Origin: Dulcicalothrix desertica PCC 7102
GTDB taxonomy: Bacteria > Cyanobacteriota > Cyanobacteriia > Cyanobacteriales > Nostocaceae
Length of the DNA stretch: 64,000 nucleotides
Direction of reading: 5' to 3'
Assembly (NCBI RefSeq): GCF_003991905.1
Contig: NZ_RSCL01000024.1
Span: forward strand, 97,045 to 161,044
In this document: positions 37,751 through 46,517 of the stretch, one piece after another
How positions within the stretch are numbered: the first letter of the stretch is position 1
Layout of the letters: each line of letters begins with the position of its first letter
The notes under the pieces: model-generated
What the model was told of the DNA's origin: nothing
The model's database searches: none
Seen by the model: only the letters and a program-made list of their open reading frames with translations
Translations under genes and position numbers: made by a program

Positions 37751-37768
37751 ATAACGAACATTCGTTAT
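37751..37768. promoter_or_regulatory. TetR-type operator candidate before GNAT-devC
   Basis: ATAACGAACATTCGTTAT has eight-base arms around CA and is the most symmetrical of three related boxes. It lies between the devB stop and the GNAT start. Confidence 0.65.
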
Positions 37769-37787
37769 GGATTAAAGTAATAAAACG

Positions 37788-39179
37788 TTACAAATCAATC
37801 GAAGTTTGAACTTGTAAATTAGTCAACCCAGCGACACGGGAGTTATCTTCAGGGTCTATACGAATTTTGACTTCGACGACACGACGGTCGAGGTTTTCTC
37901 CTGGTTGGTTAGCAAAGGTGTTTTGACGGTTCACTTGTAAACCAATTTGTGATACAGTGCCTTTGACTTCACCTTGGAATGCTTGTCCTGTTACCTTAGC
38001 TGTTTGTCCAAGTTTAATTTTAGCAATATCGCTTTGATAAACTTCAGCAATTGCTACCATTTGACTCGTTTGTGCCAAATCTGCAATTCCGTTATCACCA
38101 ATCTTTTCTCCAGCACGGGTATGAATTTTGAGAATTTGTCCACTTAGTGGCGCCCGAATGTAAGATTGTTCTAATTCAGTTTCTGCACGTTTAGTAGCAG
38201 CGATAGCATTATCAACTTCAGTTTGTGCAGCTTGAACATCCACAGAGCGAACTTCAGCGATACTATTTAATGTAGCTTCAGCCTCACTAATTTGTTTATT
38301 GCCAGTTGCTCCCATTCTATTTAGCGCAACTCTTGCTTCACTTAAGAGCTTACTATTAGTTGCATCAATACGTCGCAACACAGCTTTTGCTTCACTAATT
38401 TGTCTAAGGGAAGTAGTGTCAATACGTTTCAACACAGCTTGAGCTTCGTTAAGTTGCTGTTTCGCAGTTTCCACACTCAACCGTTTACCATCGAACAGCG
38501 AAATTGAAATTGCCCCTTCATTATATAGTTGCTGATAACGTCCCAATTCTGAATTTGCATTATTCAACTCAGCTTCCAACCTACTAATAGTGGCAAGTTG
38601 TGCTTGTCTATCACCTTGTGCTTGTGCTTCTAACCGAGCGATATTTTCTAACTGTGCTTGTTTATCACCTTGCCATTGAGCTTCTAACCGAGCAATAATT
38701 TCTTGTTGTCCAACCTTATCACCAACAGATTGAGCTTGTAGCCTAGCTACTGTAGCTTTTTGAGCTTGAATTTGTCCAGTTTTGGCGCCAGCTTGTACTT
38801 GTGCTAACTTTGCCCTTGCCATACTGACTTGTTTTTGAGCAACGAGTAAAGCATCCTGTAATCTAGCTCTTGAATCTAATACAGCAACAACCTGACTTTG
38901 TTTAACCGTCTCACCTTCTTTCACCAACACCCTAGCTACTCTATCACCATCCAAAGGGATAGGCGCCGACAACTTAATTATTTCAGCTTCAGGTTCCAGG
39001 CGCCCCAAAGCACTAACTTTCGTAACAGGTGGTAACTCAACAGGCTTTTCAACAGGCTTACCAGCTAAACCAAACTGCTGGGCACCATAATATAATACAC
39101 CACCAGTAGCAGCAGTAGCAGCAACCATCATTCCAACCATCCAACCATTAAAAGACTTGAGAGATACTTTAAAACTCAT
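37788..39179 (-). CDS. devB: DevB-type membrane fusion protein (HlyD family)
   Basis: The 463-residue adaptor has an N-terminal anchor (about 13-31), a lipoyl half (LVKEGETVKQSQVVAVLDSRA), a long coiled-coil hairpin and the second lipoyl half (IRAPLSGQILKIHTRAGEKI), then beta-barrel strands. The hairpin contains in-frame repeats of about 16-17 residues with the core ARLEAQAQGDKQAQLE, about three copies, which lengthen the tip that meets TolC. It links DevC/DevA in the inner membrane to TolC. tetR lies 171 bases upstream. Confidence 0.94.
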   Translation of the reverse strand: MSFKVSLKSFNGWMVGMMVAATAATGGVLYYGAQQFGLAGKPVEKPVELPPVTKVSALGRLEPEAEIIKLSAPIPLDGDRVARVLVKEGETVKQSQVVAVLDSRARLQDALLVAQKQVSMARAKLAQVQAGAKTGQIQAQKATVARLQAQSVGDKVGQQEIIARLEAQWQGDKQAQLENIARLEAQAQGDRQAQLATISRLEAELNNANSELGRYQQLYNEGAISISLFDGKRLSVETAKQQLNEAQAVLKRIDTTSLRQISEAKAVLRRIDATNSKLLSEARVALNRMGATGNKQISEAEATLNSIAEVRSVDVQAAQTEVDNAIAATKRAETELEQSYIRAPLSGQILKIHTRAGEKIGDNGIADLAQTSQMVAIAEVYQSDIAKIKLGQTAKVTGQAFQGEVKGTVSQIGLQVNRQNTFANQPGENLDRRVVEVKIRIDPEDNSRVAGLTNLQVQTSIDL

Positions 39180-39238
39180 ACTTCCCCTCTATATATAGAT
39201 GCTGAACTTATAATTCCCAAAAAATGCAACACATTGAT

Positions 39239-39298
39239 GGTGCGTGAAAGCACTTTATATGAAATTTTTAGTGTAGACTCTAATGGCTTTCACGCACC
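39239..39298. repeat. inverted repeat between tetR and devB
   Basis: GGTGCGTGAAAGC at 39239-39251 pairs with GCTTTCACGCACC at 39286-39298 with a 34-base AT-rich loop. It may be a small non-autonomous repeat or attenuate tetR-devB read-through. Confidence 0.7.
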
Positions 39299-39350
39299 CT
39301 ACTTTGTGAACTCTGCGTCTCTATGGTAAAAAACTAACCATAAGAAACTC

Positions 39351-39932
39351 CTATGAATTAAATCCATACTTTTCTAAATAAGCATTTACCATCTTGCCCA
39401 TCAGCGTACATTGTTCAACAACATCAATCGTATTTATACCAAGTAACCTCTCCAAAATCACCCCATCAACAAAACACATGATAAAATCAGCAAGTGCGCG
39501 GTCTTCCACACCCAAAAACTCATAAATGGCGCCTTGATAACGCTCGCATAAACGGCGCCAAAATTCACTATCTATATAACCTTCAGAATCTTGATGCTGT
39601 GAAAAATCAATCATTAAATAACTGCTTTTAATATGATAATCAAGATTGCCATTCAAATATTTACCCAGAGCTTCCGCGCGTTCCTGTCGAGTCTTTAACG
39701 TCTCCCACTCCGCAGTCGCAATAGAAAGCTCATTCTGTACCATATCTTCCACCAACTGTTCAAATAAAGCCTTCTTATTTGGAAAATAGTGATACAGCGT
39801 TCCCGTCGAAACCTTTAACTCCTTCGCAATTTCACGCATCGTTATCGACCCATACCCCTTAGCAGCAAACAAGTCAAAACACCTACTCAGTAACTCCTTA
39901 CGGTACAAATCGTGGTCTACTATCTTTGGCAT
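39351..39932 (-). CDS. TetR/AcrR-family transcriptional regulator
   Basis: The 193-residue repressor has the N-terminal helix-turn-helix (GYGSITMREIAKELKVSTGT, then LYHYFPNKKALFEQLVEDM) and a variable ligand domain. It lies upstream of devB on the same strand. Palindromes of the form GAAC-N2-TYGTTAT occur before tetR, the GNAT-devC pair and devA, so it probably represses itself and this exporter set until a ligand binds. Confidence 0.93.
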   Translation of the reverse strand: MPKIVDHDLYRKELLSRCFDLFAAKGYGSITMREIAKELKVSTGTLYHYFPNKKALFEQLVEDMVQNELSIATAEWETLKTRQERAEALGKYLNGNLDYHIKSSYLMIDFSQHQDSEGYIDSEFWRRLCERYQGAIYEFLGVEDRALADFIMCFVDGVILERLLGINTIDVVEQCTLMGKMVNAYLEKYGFNS

Positions 39933-39949
39933 AATATAGAGCCTTTTTA

Positions 39950-39966
39950 TATTGAACGCTCGTTAT
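39950..39966. promoter_or_regulatory. TetR-type operator candidate before tetR
   Basis: TATTGAACGCTCGTTAT matches the box at 37752-37768 at 13 of 17 positions. It sits 18 bases before the tetR start, as expected for autoregulation. Confidence 0.55.
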
Positions 39967-40004
39967 AAAATAGTCTAACGTGAAGTTTACAAAGAAGTCA
40001 AGTG

Positions 40005-40408
40005 GGCAACGGATGTAACGGATGTAACGGATGTAACGGGTGTAATGTAGGTTGGGTGGAGGCTTTGCGCTCACATAGTATGCCGTAGGCGTAACCCAAC
40101 ATTTATAAATTTGATTGTAGGATGGGCGCCGAGTACGAATATTTATGTTGGGTTTCCCTACCATAAGCGGATATCCTACCATAAAGGAAAACTACGTTTA
40201 CGTTTACGGATAACGGGACACTACGTGCTACGTGAACGTACTCGCGCTCCACCTAACCTACAGCCTACATACATCGATACTACTTGGTTAAGAATTTTAA
40301 GCCAAAAAGTTGTAATAACTTAACTTGAATTTGATGTTGGGTTCCGCCTACGCTCCACCCAACCTACGGTTTTGCGAGCTATCCGTTACATCTGTTATAT
40401 CCGTTGCC
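40005..40408. mobile_element. 404-bp composite repeat element with STRR ends (MITE-like)
   Basis: The left end is GGCAACGGATGTAACGGATG and the right end its near reverse complement, ending ATATCCGTTGCC. Inside, GTAGGTTGGGTGGAG (about 40046) and CTCCACCCAACCTAC (about 40352) form a second inverted pair, together with GCGTAACCCAACAT/ATGTTGGGTT. No gene is coded. The nested symmetry suggests a non-autonomous element or one repeat inserted in another. It fills most of the tetR-40574 gap. Confidence 0.65.
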
Positions 40409-40573
40409 AAATTTTACCATACTGTCCGGAAAGTTAAGTTTGGTAACTGTAGTAAGAGTTGTTCCTAAAACAAGGGACAAAATGCATAAGTTAAAAAACA
40501 CAGCCATATATAAGTAATAGAAGGGATAACAACCCGACTACCAAACAAACACAAAAACATCAGGAGAACTATC

Positions 40574-40861
40574 ATGACATCCTTTACACAACTCCACCGC
40601 CAAAACGATATACTCTTTCCTATCCGTCAGTGGTTAGAATCTATCGAAGTTAAAGACTCAAAATTTGCACATAAACTATGTAAACTTATTCCTTCTCAAT
40701 GTCCATTTGAACGTGATGTTGTAGTATTTGGCAAGAAACTATTTCATATTCCCCCAATGTGCAAGCTCAATCCTTTTTACGAACAAGTCGTATATTTACG
40801 CTTTAAAGCACTATGCTATCTAGCTGACGTCTGCAAAGAAGATGTAAGCGCTTACTGTTAA
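40574..40861 (+). CDS. Mo-dependent nitrogenase C-terminal-domain protein
   Basis: The 95-residue protein (PIRQWLESIEVKDSKFAHKL, CPFERDVVVFGKKLFHIPPM, CKLNPFYEQVVYLRFKALCY) matches a small cyanobacterial family annotated from nitrogenase C-terminal similarity. Despite the name it is not a nitrogenase subunit, and its role is unknown. AGGAG lies ten bases before ATG 40574. Conserved cysteines occur in CPF, MCKLN and the ends. Confidence 0.88.
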   Translation: MTSFTQLHRQNDILFPIRQWLESIEVKDSKFAHKLCKLIPSQCPFERDVVVFGKKLFHIPPMCKLNPFYEQVVYLRFKALCYLADVCKEDVSAYC

Positions 40862-41295
40862 TATATATTTTCAATGAGCGAATCTTGACTTGGATCAGTA
40901 TTAAATGTGATTAAAGCCTACAGCAACTCTACAAGCTATACCCTGCGCGCGCACCAGTACTAGACTTAAAGTATTTCAATAATTTTATATCTCTACGTTA
41001 AGCTTTTAACCACTGATATATAGTGGTATAAATTATACTTAAATTCTATTTGAAAGTCATAGATTCCTAACTTCTTGAAGAAGCTGGGAATCTTTAAGCA
41101 TAAATAAGTAAAACAATATAATATTGCAACAAAACTTATCAATTCATTTCAGAATATGCTTGTATAATCTGGAGTGTTAACGTTTACAGTAGCATGTAAA
41201 TTATAACACACCAAAATCAAATCGAAAGTCAAACAAATGTAAAAAATGTTGCTTTAGTTCGGATGAGTCTGTGTTGTTAATTAAAGAAAAAAACT
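40862..41295. other. intergenic region with a dispersed hairpin
   Basis: The only structure is the hairpin at 41061-41093, in which AGATTCC pairs with GGAATCT and CTTCTT with AAGAAG. It is of the dispersed cyanobacterial type. The rest is AT-rich and presumably contains the promoter for the response regulator gene. Confidence 0.55.
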
Positions 41296-41982
41296 GTGAA
41301 AAAATCGATGACAGCCCATATATTATTAGTAGAGGAAGAAGTTAAGCTCGCACGATTCGTGGAGATGGAGCTTGGATATCTAGGGTATAAAGTGACAGTC
41401 GAGCATGATGGAGTAGCAGGCTTGAATGTAGCACGCGAGTCACAACCCGACTTAGTGATAGTAGATTGGATGTTGCCTGGGTTATCAGGGTTAGAAATTT
41501 GCCGACGTTTACGAACGACTGGTGATCAAGTGCCAGTAATATTGTTAACGGCAAAAGATGAAGTTAGCGACCGCGTAGCAGGACTGGATGCGGGAGCAGA
41601 TGATTATGTAGTTAAACCGTTCAGTGCAGATGATTTGCTTGCACGAGTACGCGCGCATGTAAGAAAGACACAAGAATTAGACCCAGACCTATTACTATTT
41701 GAAGACTTGAGCTTGCATCGAAAAACGCGACAAGTAAAACGTAAGGAAAGAAATATAGAATTAACAACTAAAGAATTTGACTTACTCGAATATTTAATAT
41801 CACATCCGCGCCAGGTAATATCACGGGATAGAATTTTAGAATCTGTCTGGGGATATACATTTATGGGCGATTCTAATATCATTGAAGTGTATATTCGTTA
41901 TTTGCGTATCAAGCTCGAAGCTGAACACGAAAAACGATTAATACACACAGTGCGTGGCGTAGGTTATGTTTTGCGTGAATAA
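41296..41982 (+). CDS. OmpR-family response regulator
   Basis: The 228-residue regulator has a receiver with acidic residues 14-15, phospho-acceptor Asp57 in VIVDWMLPGLSG, the TAKDE switch and Lys in VVKPFS. A winged-helix domain follows with TTKEFDLLEYLISHPRQVIS, ESVWGYTFMGDSNIIEVYIR and HTVRGVGYVLRE. It resembles NblR-type regulators of cyanobacteria, but I cannot fix orthology. It lies 81 bases before arsM, separated by a hairpin. Confidence 0.92.
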   Translation: MKKSMTAHILLVEEEVKLARFVEMELGYLGYKVTVEHDGVAGLNVARESQPDLVIVDWMLPGLSGLEICRRLRTTGDQVPVILLTAKDEVSDRVAGLDAGADDYVVKPFSADDLLARVRAHVRKTQELDPDLLLFEDLSLHRKTRQVKRKERNIELTTKEFDLLEYLISHPRQVISRDRILESVWGYTFMGDSNIIEVYIRYLRIKLEAEHEKRLIHTVRGVGYVLRE

Positions 41983-41987
41983 GAAAG

Positions 41988-42009
41988 CGGGTTTCTTTAT
42001 CGAAACCCG
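41988..42009. terminator. hairpin between response regulator and arsM
   Basis: CGGGTTTC pairs with GAAACCCG over a six-base loop, six bases after the regulator stop. The T tract is short (ATTTCT), so termination may be partial. It belongs to the AGAAACC palindrome family. Confidence 0.65.
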
Positions 42010-42063
42010 ATTTCTAAAGACATGTACAAGTTGATAGAGTAGAAAGAGTAATCTAAAATCTTC

Positions 42064-43029
42064 ATGACTTACCTAGAAACCGCAGCGCAATTTTACAGTG
42101 ATGTTGCTCAAACTCCAGAAGTCGGACTTTGCTGTGTTCAAAGTTCACCTTTACAGTTCCCAGACTTAAAAGTTCCGCGTAAGATGCAGGACATGAACTA
42201 TGGTTGTGGGACTACAGTACATCCTACAGAATTGAGTAACCAGCCGACTGTATTATACGTGGGTGTTGGTGGTGGACTGGAAGCTTTACAGTTTGCTTAC
42301 TTTTCTCGTCGTCCACGTGGGGTTATTGCAGTTGACCCAGTAGCGGCAATGCGTGAAGCTGCCTCTACTAATTTAGAAACTGCGGCAAAAGAAAATTCTT
42401 GGTTCGACACCAGTTTTGTTGAAATTCGAGAAGGTGATGCTTTTAATTTACCTATTGAGGATGCTTCAGTAGATATAGTCGCACAGAATTGTTTGTTTAA
42501 TATATTTGAACCATCTGACTTAACTCGTGCGTTGCGTGAAGCGTATCGAGTATTGAAACCAGGTGGGCGCCTGCAAATGAGTGACCCGATTGCCACACGT
42601 CCAATACCAGAACATTTACAGCGTGATGAACGGTTGCGTGCAATGTGTTTATCCGGCGCCTTAACATATGATGAATATATTCAGCGCATTATAGATGTTG
42701 GTTTTGGACAAGTAGAAATTCGGGCACGGCGCCCATACCGTTTATTAGATGCTCGTAATTATAATCTACCAGAACATCTGCTGTTAGAAAGTCTAGACTC
42801 AGTATCTTTCAAAGTACCTATTCCAGAAGATGGCGCCTGTGTATTTACTGGCAAGACAGCTATATATAGTGGAGCAGAAGAATATTTTGATGATAAAAAC
42901 GGTCACATCTTACAAGCAGGAATTCCTATGTCTGTATGCGATAAAACAGCGAATAATTTATCCAAACTTCCCAAAGATATTTTAGTCACCAATTCAACTT
43001 GGCATTACGTCGGAGGAGGATGTTGCTAG
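42064..43029 (+). CDS. arsM: arsenite methyltransferase, arsenosugar type
   Basis: The 321-residue SAM enzyme has motif I VLYVGVGGGLEAL, an acidic turn AVDPVAAMREA, REGDAFNLP, and AQNCLFNIF; the last gives one conserved arsenic-binding cysteine. Others are in GLCCVQ (23, 24) and NYGCGT (48), and the protein ends GGGCC. Cyanobacterial ArsM with ArsS makes oxo-arsenosugars from arsenite. ArsS is encoded 1.2 kb downstream, with an unrelated minus-strand gene between. Confidence 0.9.
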   Translation: MTYLETAAQFYSDVAQTPEVGLCCVQSSPLQFPDLKVPRKMQDMNYGCGTTVHPTELSNQPTVLYVGVGGGLEALQFAYFSRRPRGVIAVDPVAAMREAASTNLETAAKENSWFDTSFVEIREGDAFNLPIEDASVDIVAQNCLFNIFEPSDLTRALREAYRVLKPGGRLQMSDPIATRPIPEHLQRDERLRAMCLSGALTYDEYIQRIIDVGFGQVEIRARRPYRLLDARNYNLPEHLLLESLDSVSFKVPIPEDGACVFTGKTAIYSGAEEYFDDKNGHILQAGIPMSVCDKTANNLSKLPKDILVTNSTWHYVGGGCC

Positions 43030-43146
43030 AAATATCGTATATGTCTTAATTGTTGCACAAAAGTCATAAACTACATCAAGGCGATACTGGCGCCGGAAGT
43101 ATTTTATGACTACTTTTTTTCCACTGCATTACTACACTTATATCTA

Positions 43147-43977
43147 CTAAGGATACACATTCTCTGCTATTAATACAGGAGTATTAGCATATTCGTCTTC
43201 AAGTTGCTTTTTTACATCTGAATTCCAATTCATTTTATAATTTTGTTGAATATCAGCAGCAACAAATGGACTAACTCTTCCCATAACTACCACAGTTTGA
43301 CCTTCATTGATTGCGACTTTTGGTTTTTGGCTAAATAAAATCGGCAAATCTTTTCCACCAATAAAATTGCCATCATCTAACTTTAATAAATTTGGGCTTT
43401 GAATATCTTTGACTTTGCCCATCATAGCAACCCGTTTACCATAAAACTGTTCGGGATTTGTAGCGACTTGACCGGGTTTAGGAGCTAGTGTAATGTAGCG
43501 TGCGATAATTGCAGGTTGATTAATGTAATCTTTGTAATATTCATCTTGTATATTTAGTTTAAAATCGCGCTCGATTTTTGGAATATCTAGTTCACGAACC
43601 TGACCCGTCACCTGAACTTCTGTATTCCCGTCTTTTGGTAAATCAAAGGGTATATTTGAAGCATTAATAACTACAATAGGTTTGCCACCAACTAATTGTT
43701 TATCTTTGACAGCAAAAGCACGTAAACCAAGACGTTGAATAGGTTTACTCCTAATTGTCACAGTTTTACCTGCAAAATCATCGGTTTCGCTGGTAATCTC
43801 AGCTGTATTGGTAATTTTTGATGTTATACTCTCATTAGAACCAAAAGCCCCGCTATTGATGGTTAACATCGCTAATACGGCAAGGAAAGCCAAAACCCCT
43901 ATATCTCTAATTCCTTGAGATGTGTTATCATCGGAAGCACTATTAGATTTACTGTCATTTTTGGGAATTTGACTCAT
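43147..43977 (-). CDS. membrane-anchored OB-like protein of unknown function
   Basis: The 276-residue protein has a polar N-terminus, one membrane segment (about 24-42, IRDIGVLAFLAVLAMLTI) and a long outer part. It contains two similar beta modules (DFAGKTVTIRSKPIQRLG and QFYGKRVAMMGKVKDIQS), each followed by VV(V/I)-type strands, as in duplicated OB-like folds. The family is not known to me. It lies in the opposite direction between arsM and arsS. Confidence 0.7.
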   Translation of the reverse strand: MSQIPKNDSKSNSASDDNTSQGIRDIGVLAFLAVLAMLTINSGAFGSNESITSKITNTAEITSETDDFAGKTVTIRSKPIQRLGLRAFAVKDKQLVGGKPIVVINASNIPFDLPKDGNTEVQVTGQVRELDIPKIERDFKLNIQDEYYKDYINQPAIIARYITLAPKPGQVATNPEQFYGKRVAMMGKVKDIQSPNLLKLDDGNFIGGKDLPILFSQKPKVAINEGQTVVVMGRVSPFVAADIQQNYKMNWNSDVKKQLEDEYANTPVLIAENVYP

Positions 43978-44248
43978 GACTTTAGCTCCTGATATTAATT
44001 TGCTGTAAGTGACTTACCTACTTTTTAAACTAAATAGCTTCATTATTCTTTCTACCTCAAGAGCGGTTTTATGTTAATGTAAGGTAGATATTAAGGGATT
44101 AGTATTGTCTATAACATTTGCGAGCAGAAAAACTAATATACATGAACGATAATATCCTTTAGGCAGAGATTAATTGTATTTCTATGCGGTCTGAAATTGC
44201 ATAAACGCTATGCGATAATATAAAGACGGTACATTGTCTTGAAATAAA

Positions 44249-45235
44249 ATGATTACTTCAAAAATCACGCCTTTCAAAGAAAAACTAAAATCACCTCTCT
44301 TAAAGCAGCAAATCACTGTTTTGCAAATTAATTTGGGTAAACGCTGCAATTTAGCTTGTTCGCATTGTCATGTTGATGCTGGGCCGAAGCGTACAGAGGA
44401 GTTATCACCCGAAATTTGCCAGTATTTAGTAGAATTAATCGAAAAATTCCCACAAATCAAAATCGTTGACTTGACTGGTGGGGCGCCAGAGATGAATTAT
44501 GGATTTCAGGAACTTGTTGAGGCAGCTAGAAAAAACGATAAGTCTGTTATAGTCAGGTCAAATTTGACTATTTATTTTGAACAAAGTTTTGACTACCTTC
44601 CCCAATACTTTGTTCAAAACAAGGTCAGAGTTGTAGCTTCACTACCCTGTTACATGGCAGATAACGTAGACAAAATGCGGGGGAACGGTGTTTTTGACGC
44701 TTCTATTCAAGCTTTGCAATGGTTAAACAGACTTGGTTACGGTACGGCGCCTGATTTAATTTTAGATTTAGTCTACAACCCCTTGCTACCGACTACCGAA
44801 AACTTTTCTCTGGCGCCTAACCAACAAAGTCTCGAAAGTGATTACAAACGTTTTTTGAAAAACAATTTTAATATTGACTTCAATAATTTATTCACAATCA
44901 CAAACTTACCAGTAGGGAGAACAAAGTTACACTTGGAACGTAAAAAACTATACGCTCCCTACTTAGAATTTTTGGAAGCACATTACAACCCAGACACAGT
45001 AGGAAACTTGATGTGTCGTGACGAAATATCTATCGATTATAAGGGTAATATTTACGATTGCGACTTTAACCAAATGATGAATCTGCCCGCAAAAACCAAG
45101 GATGGGGAAGCATTGACGGTTGCCAAGTTACTTGAGAGTGGCAACTTAGACGTAATAAACGAAGTTCAAACCGCTGCTTACTGTTATGGGTGTACTGCTG
45201 GAAGTGGTTCGAGCTGTGGTGGCGCTTTACTTTAG
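44249..45235 (+). CDS. arsS: arsenosugar biosynthesis radical SAM protein
   Basis: The 328-residue enzyme has the radical-SAM cluster motif CNLACSHC (Cys33, 37, 40), the glycine-rich DLTGGAPEMN and a C-terminal DUF3641 region with conserved cysteines (GNLMCRDEISIDYKGNIYDC, then AYCYGCTAGSGSSCGG). ArsS uses SAM to attach the 5'-deoxyadenosyl group to dimethylarsenic, giving the precursor of arsenosugars. It pairs with arsM at 42064. Confidence 0.93.
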   Translation: MITSKITPFKEKLKSPLLKQQITVLQINLGKRCNLACSHCHVDAGPKRTEELSPEICQYLVELIEKFPQIKIVDLTGGAPEMNYGFQELVEAARKNDKSVIVRSNLTIYFEQSFDYLPQYFVQNKVRVVASLPCYMADNVDKMRGNGVFDASIQALQWLNRLGYGTAPDLILDLVYNPLLPTTENFSLAPNQQSLESDYKRFLKNNFNIDFNNLFTITNLPVGRTKLHLERKKLYAPYLEFLEAHYNPDTVGNLMCRDEISIDYKGNIYDCDFNQMMNLPAKTKDGEALTVAKLLESGNLDVINEVQTAAYCYGCTAGSGSSCGGALL

Positions 45236-45294
45236 TTCATGTAAACTATTGTGAAGGAAAACTTTATACACCTTGGAGGTGTTTTTGAGTCTCT

Positions 45295-45410
45295 GTTACC
45301 AAAACTGTTACCGGTGTCACGGCTCTAATTTATAAGCTTATTATGAATCTCAGTTATGCTTCTCACATTACCCCAAAAGCCGTGGACCCCTCCCAAAAGC
45401 CACGGTTTTT
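45295..45410 (+). ncRNA. degenerate copy of the Yfr1-like RNA locus
   Basis: This segment repeats the layout of the intact copy 322 bases downstream. GTTACCAAAACTGTTACC is followed 63 bases later by CTTCTCACATTACC (the ACTCCTCACACC position), then AAAAGCCGTGG, a 14-base loop, CCACGG and five T. The core motif is altered at several bases, so it may be inactive or have changed targets. Confidence 0.5.
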
Positions 45411-45616
45411 ACTTTTAGGGTACACACACTCACCATTAAGGTGAATTTCGTTGACCGAATGAACTTAATAGTTCGATTTCTTCTGTGTAATTTGTGCCTT
45501 CGTGGTAGAAAAATCTTTTCAACCAAGAAGATGTGAAGGACAAGAAGAAAACGTTTTAGAGACGCGGTATGTCGTAGACACGATATGTCGCGTTTCTATT
45601 AGAAACCGGGTTTCTT

Positions 45617-45730
45617 GTTACCAAAACTGTTACCAGGTATGTCGCCCCTCAAAGTAACCTTTATGATAATAGATAGTTAAACTCCTCACACCACACCGAA
45701 AGCCGCGAAGCATTGTTTTCGCGGCTTTTT
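45617..45730 (+). ncRNA. yfr1: Yfr1-like small regulatory RNA
   Basis: ACTCCTCACACC at 45681-45692 is the ultra-conserved single-stranded motif of Yfr1, a cyanobacterial sRNA that represses outer-membrane porin mRNAs. A perfect terminator follows: GCCGCGAA, an eight-base loop, TTCGCGGC, five T. A -10-like TATGAT lies at 45662-45667, so the RNA may start near 45674. A clear 5' hairpin is not seen, which lowers confidence. The full homologous block starts at GTTACCAAAACTGTTACC. Confidence 0.6.
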
Positions 45731-45757
45731 CATATTTATTTCATATTTATATATTGA

Positions 45758-46417
45758 TTACCAAGGTAATATTTCACCGTTACTATGCCAGAAGGTGCCT
45801 GTATTATTTAGGTTTAATTCATCAATTCGTTTGATAAGTCCTTGAACTGACTCAGATGTAGTAATACCACTGAAACCAGTCATGCGGGTTTGCACCAGTC
45901 CGGGATGGAGAATAGCAACGGCAATACCTTTTGGTTTTAAATCATGCGATAAAGACTTTCCTGCCATCGAGACAGCTACTTTCGACATGCGATAACCGTA
46001 TGAGCCTCCCGAAGTGTTATCTTCAATGGAACCCATACGGCTAGTCATTATAATTATTTTAGAGCCATTTTTGAAATTCGGAAGCAAGGCGCCTGTAACT
46101 CTCAAAGTTCCTAGTGCATTTATTTCAAACTGGCGGCGAATGCTTTCAAAGTCCAGATTATCAAGGCTAACTCGTTCGATAATACCAGCATTATTAATCA
46201 AAACATCGAGATGCAAACCCTGTAACCTATTAACTAAATCATTTACCGATGCATCGAGAGTAATATCTATATTCGGCTCTATTTGTACACCCAGATTTTT
46301 TAACTCATCACAAGCAGAACGACAAACGGCAATTACAGTATCTCCTCGTTCTTTTAACTGACGGCAGTACTCTAAACCTATACCTCGATTGGCGCCTGTG
46401 ACTAAATAAGTTGCCAT
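45758..46417 (-). CDS. short-chain dehydrogenase/reductase
   Basis: The 219-residue SDR has the NAD(P)-binding TGANRGIGLEYCRQL, the NNAG motif in VLINNAGIIER, a catalytic Ser in IIIMTSRMGSI and YGYRMSKVAVS (Tyr and Lys), and the HPGLVQTRM loop. It is of the C-factor-like group. Substrate unknown. It lies convergent to the Yfr1-like RNA. Confidence 0.92.
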   Translation of the reverse strand: MATYLVTGANRGIGLEYCRQLKERGDTVIAVCRSACDELKNLGVQIEPNIDITLDASVNDLVNRLQGLHLDVLINNAGIIERVSLDNLDFESIRRQFEINALGTLRVTGALLPNFKNGSKIIIMTSRMGSIEDNTSGGSYGYRMSKVAVSMAGKSLSHDLKPKGIAVAILHPGLVQTRMTGFSGITTSESVQGLIKRIDELNLNNTGTFWHSNGEILPW

Positions 46418-46517
46418 TTTAATTCAAATCGAAACTAATTCTTCAATTTTTGCACATTTTCGTATCCATGCTGCCACATTGGAATCGAAAAACGCATTGA
46501 TAGAAAAGTATTTCAAT

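Noticed and set aside
39898..40323. Frames of 94 and 70 codons within the tetR-40574 gap
   Set aside because: They are translations of the nested inverted repeats and STRR (for example an RYIRYIRYIR run).
40574..40861. Nitrogenase subunit
   Set aside because: The family name derives from C-terminal similarity only; the 95-aa protein has no cluster-binding architecture of NifD or NifK and no nif genes are adjacent.
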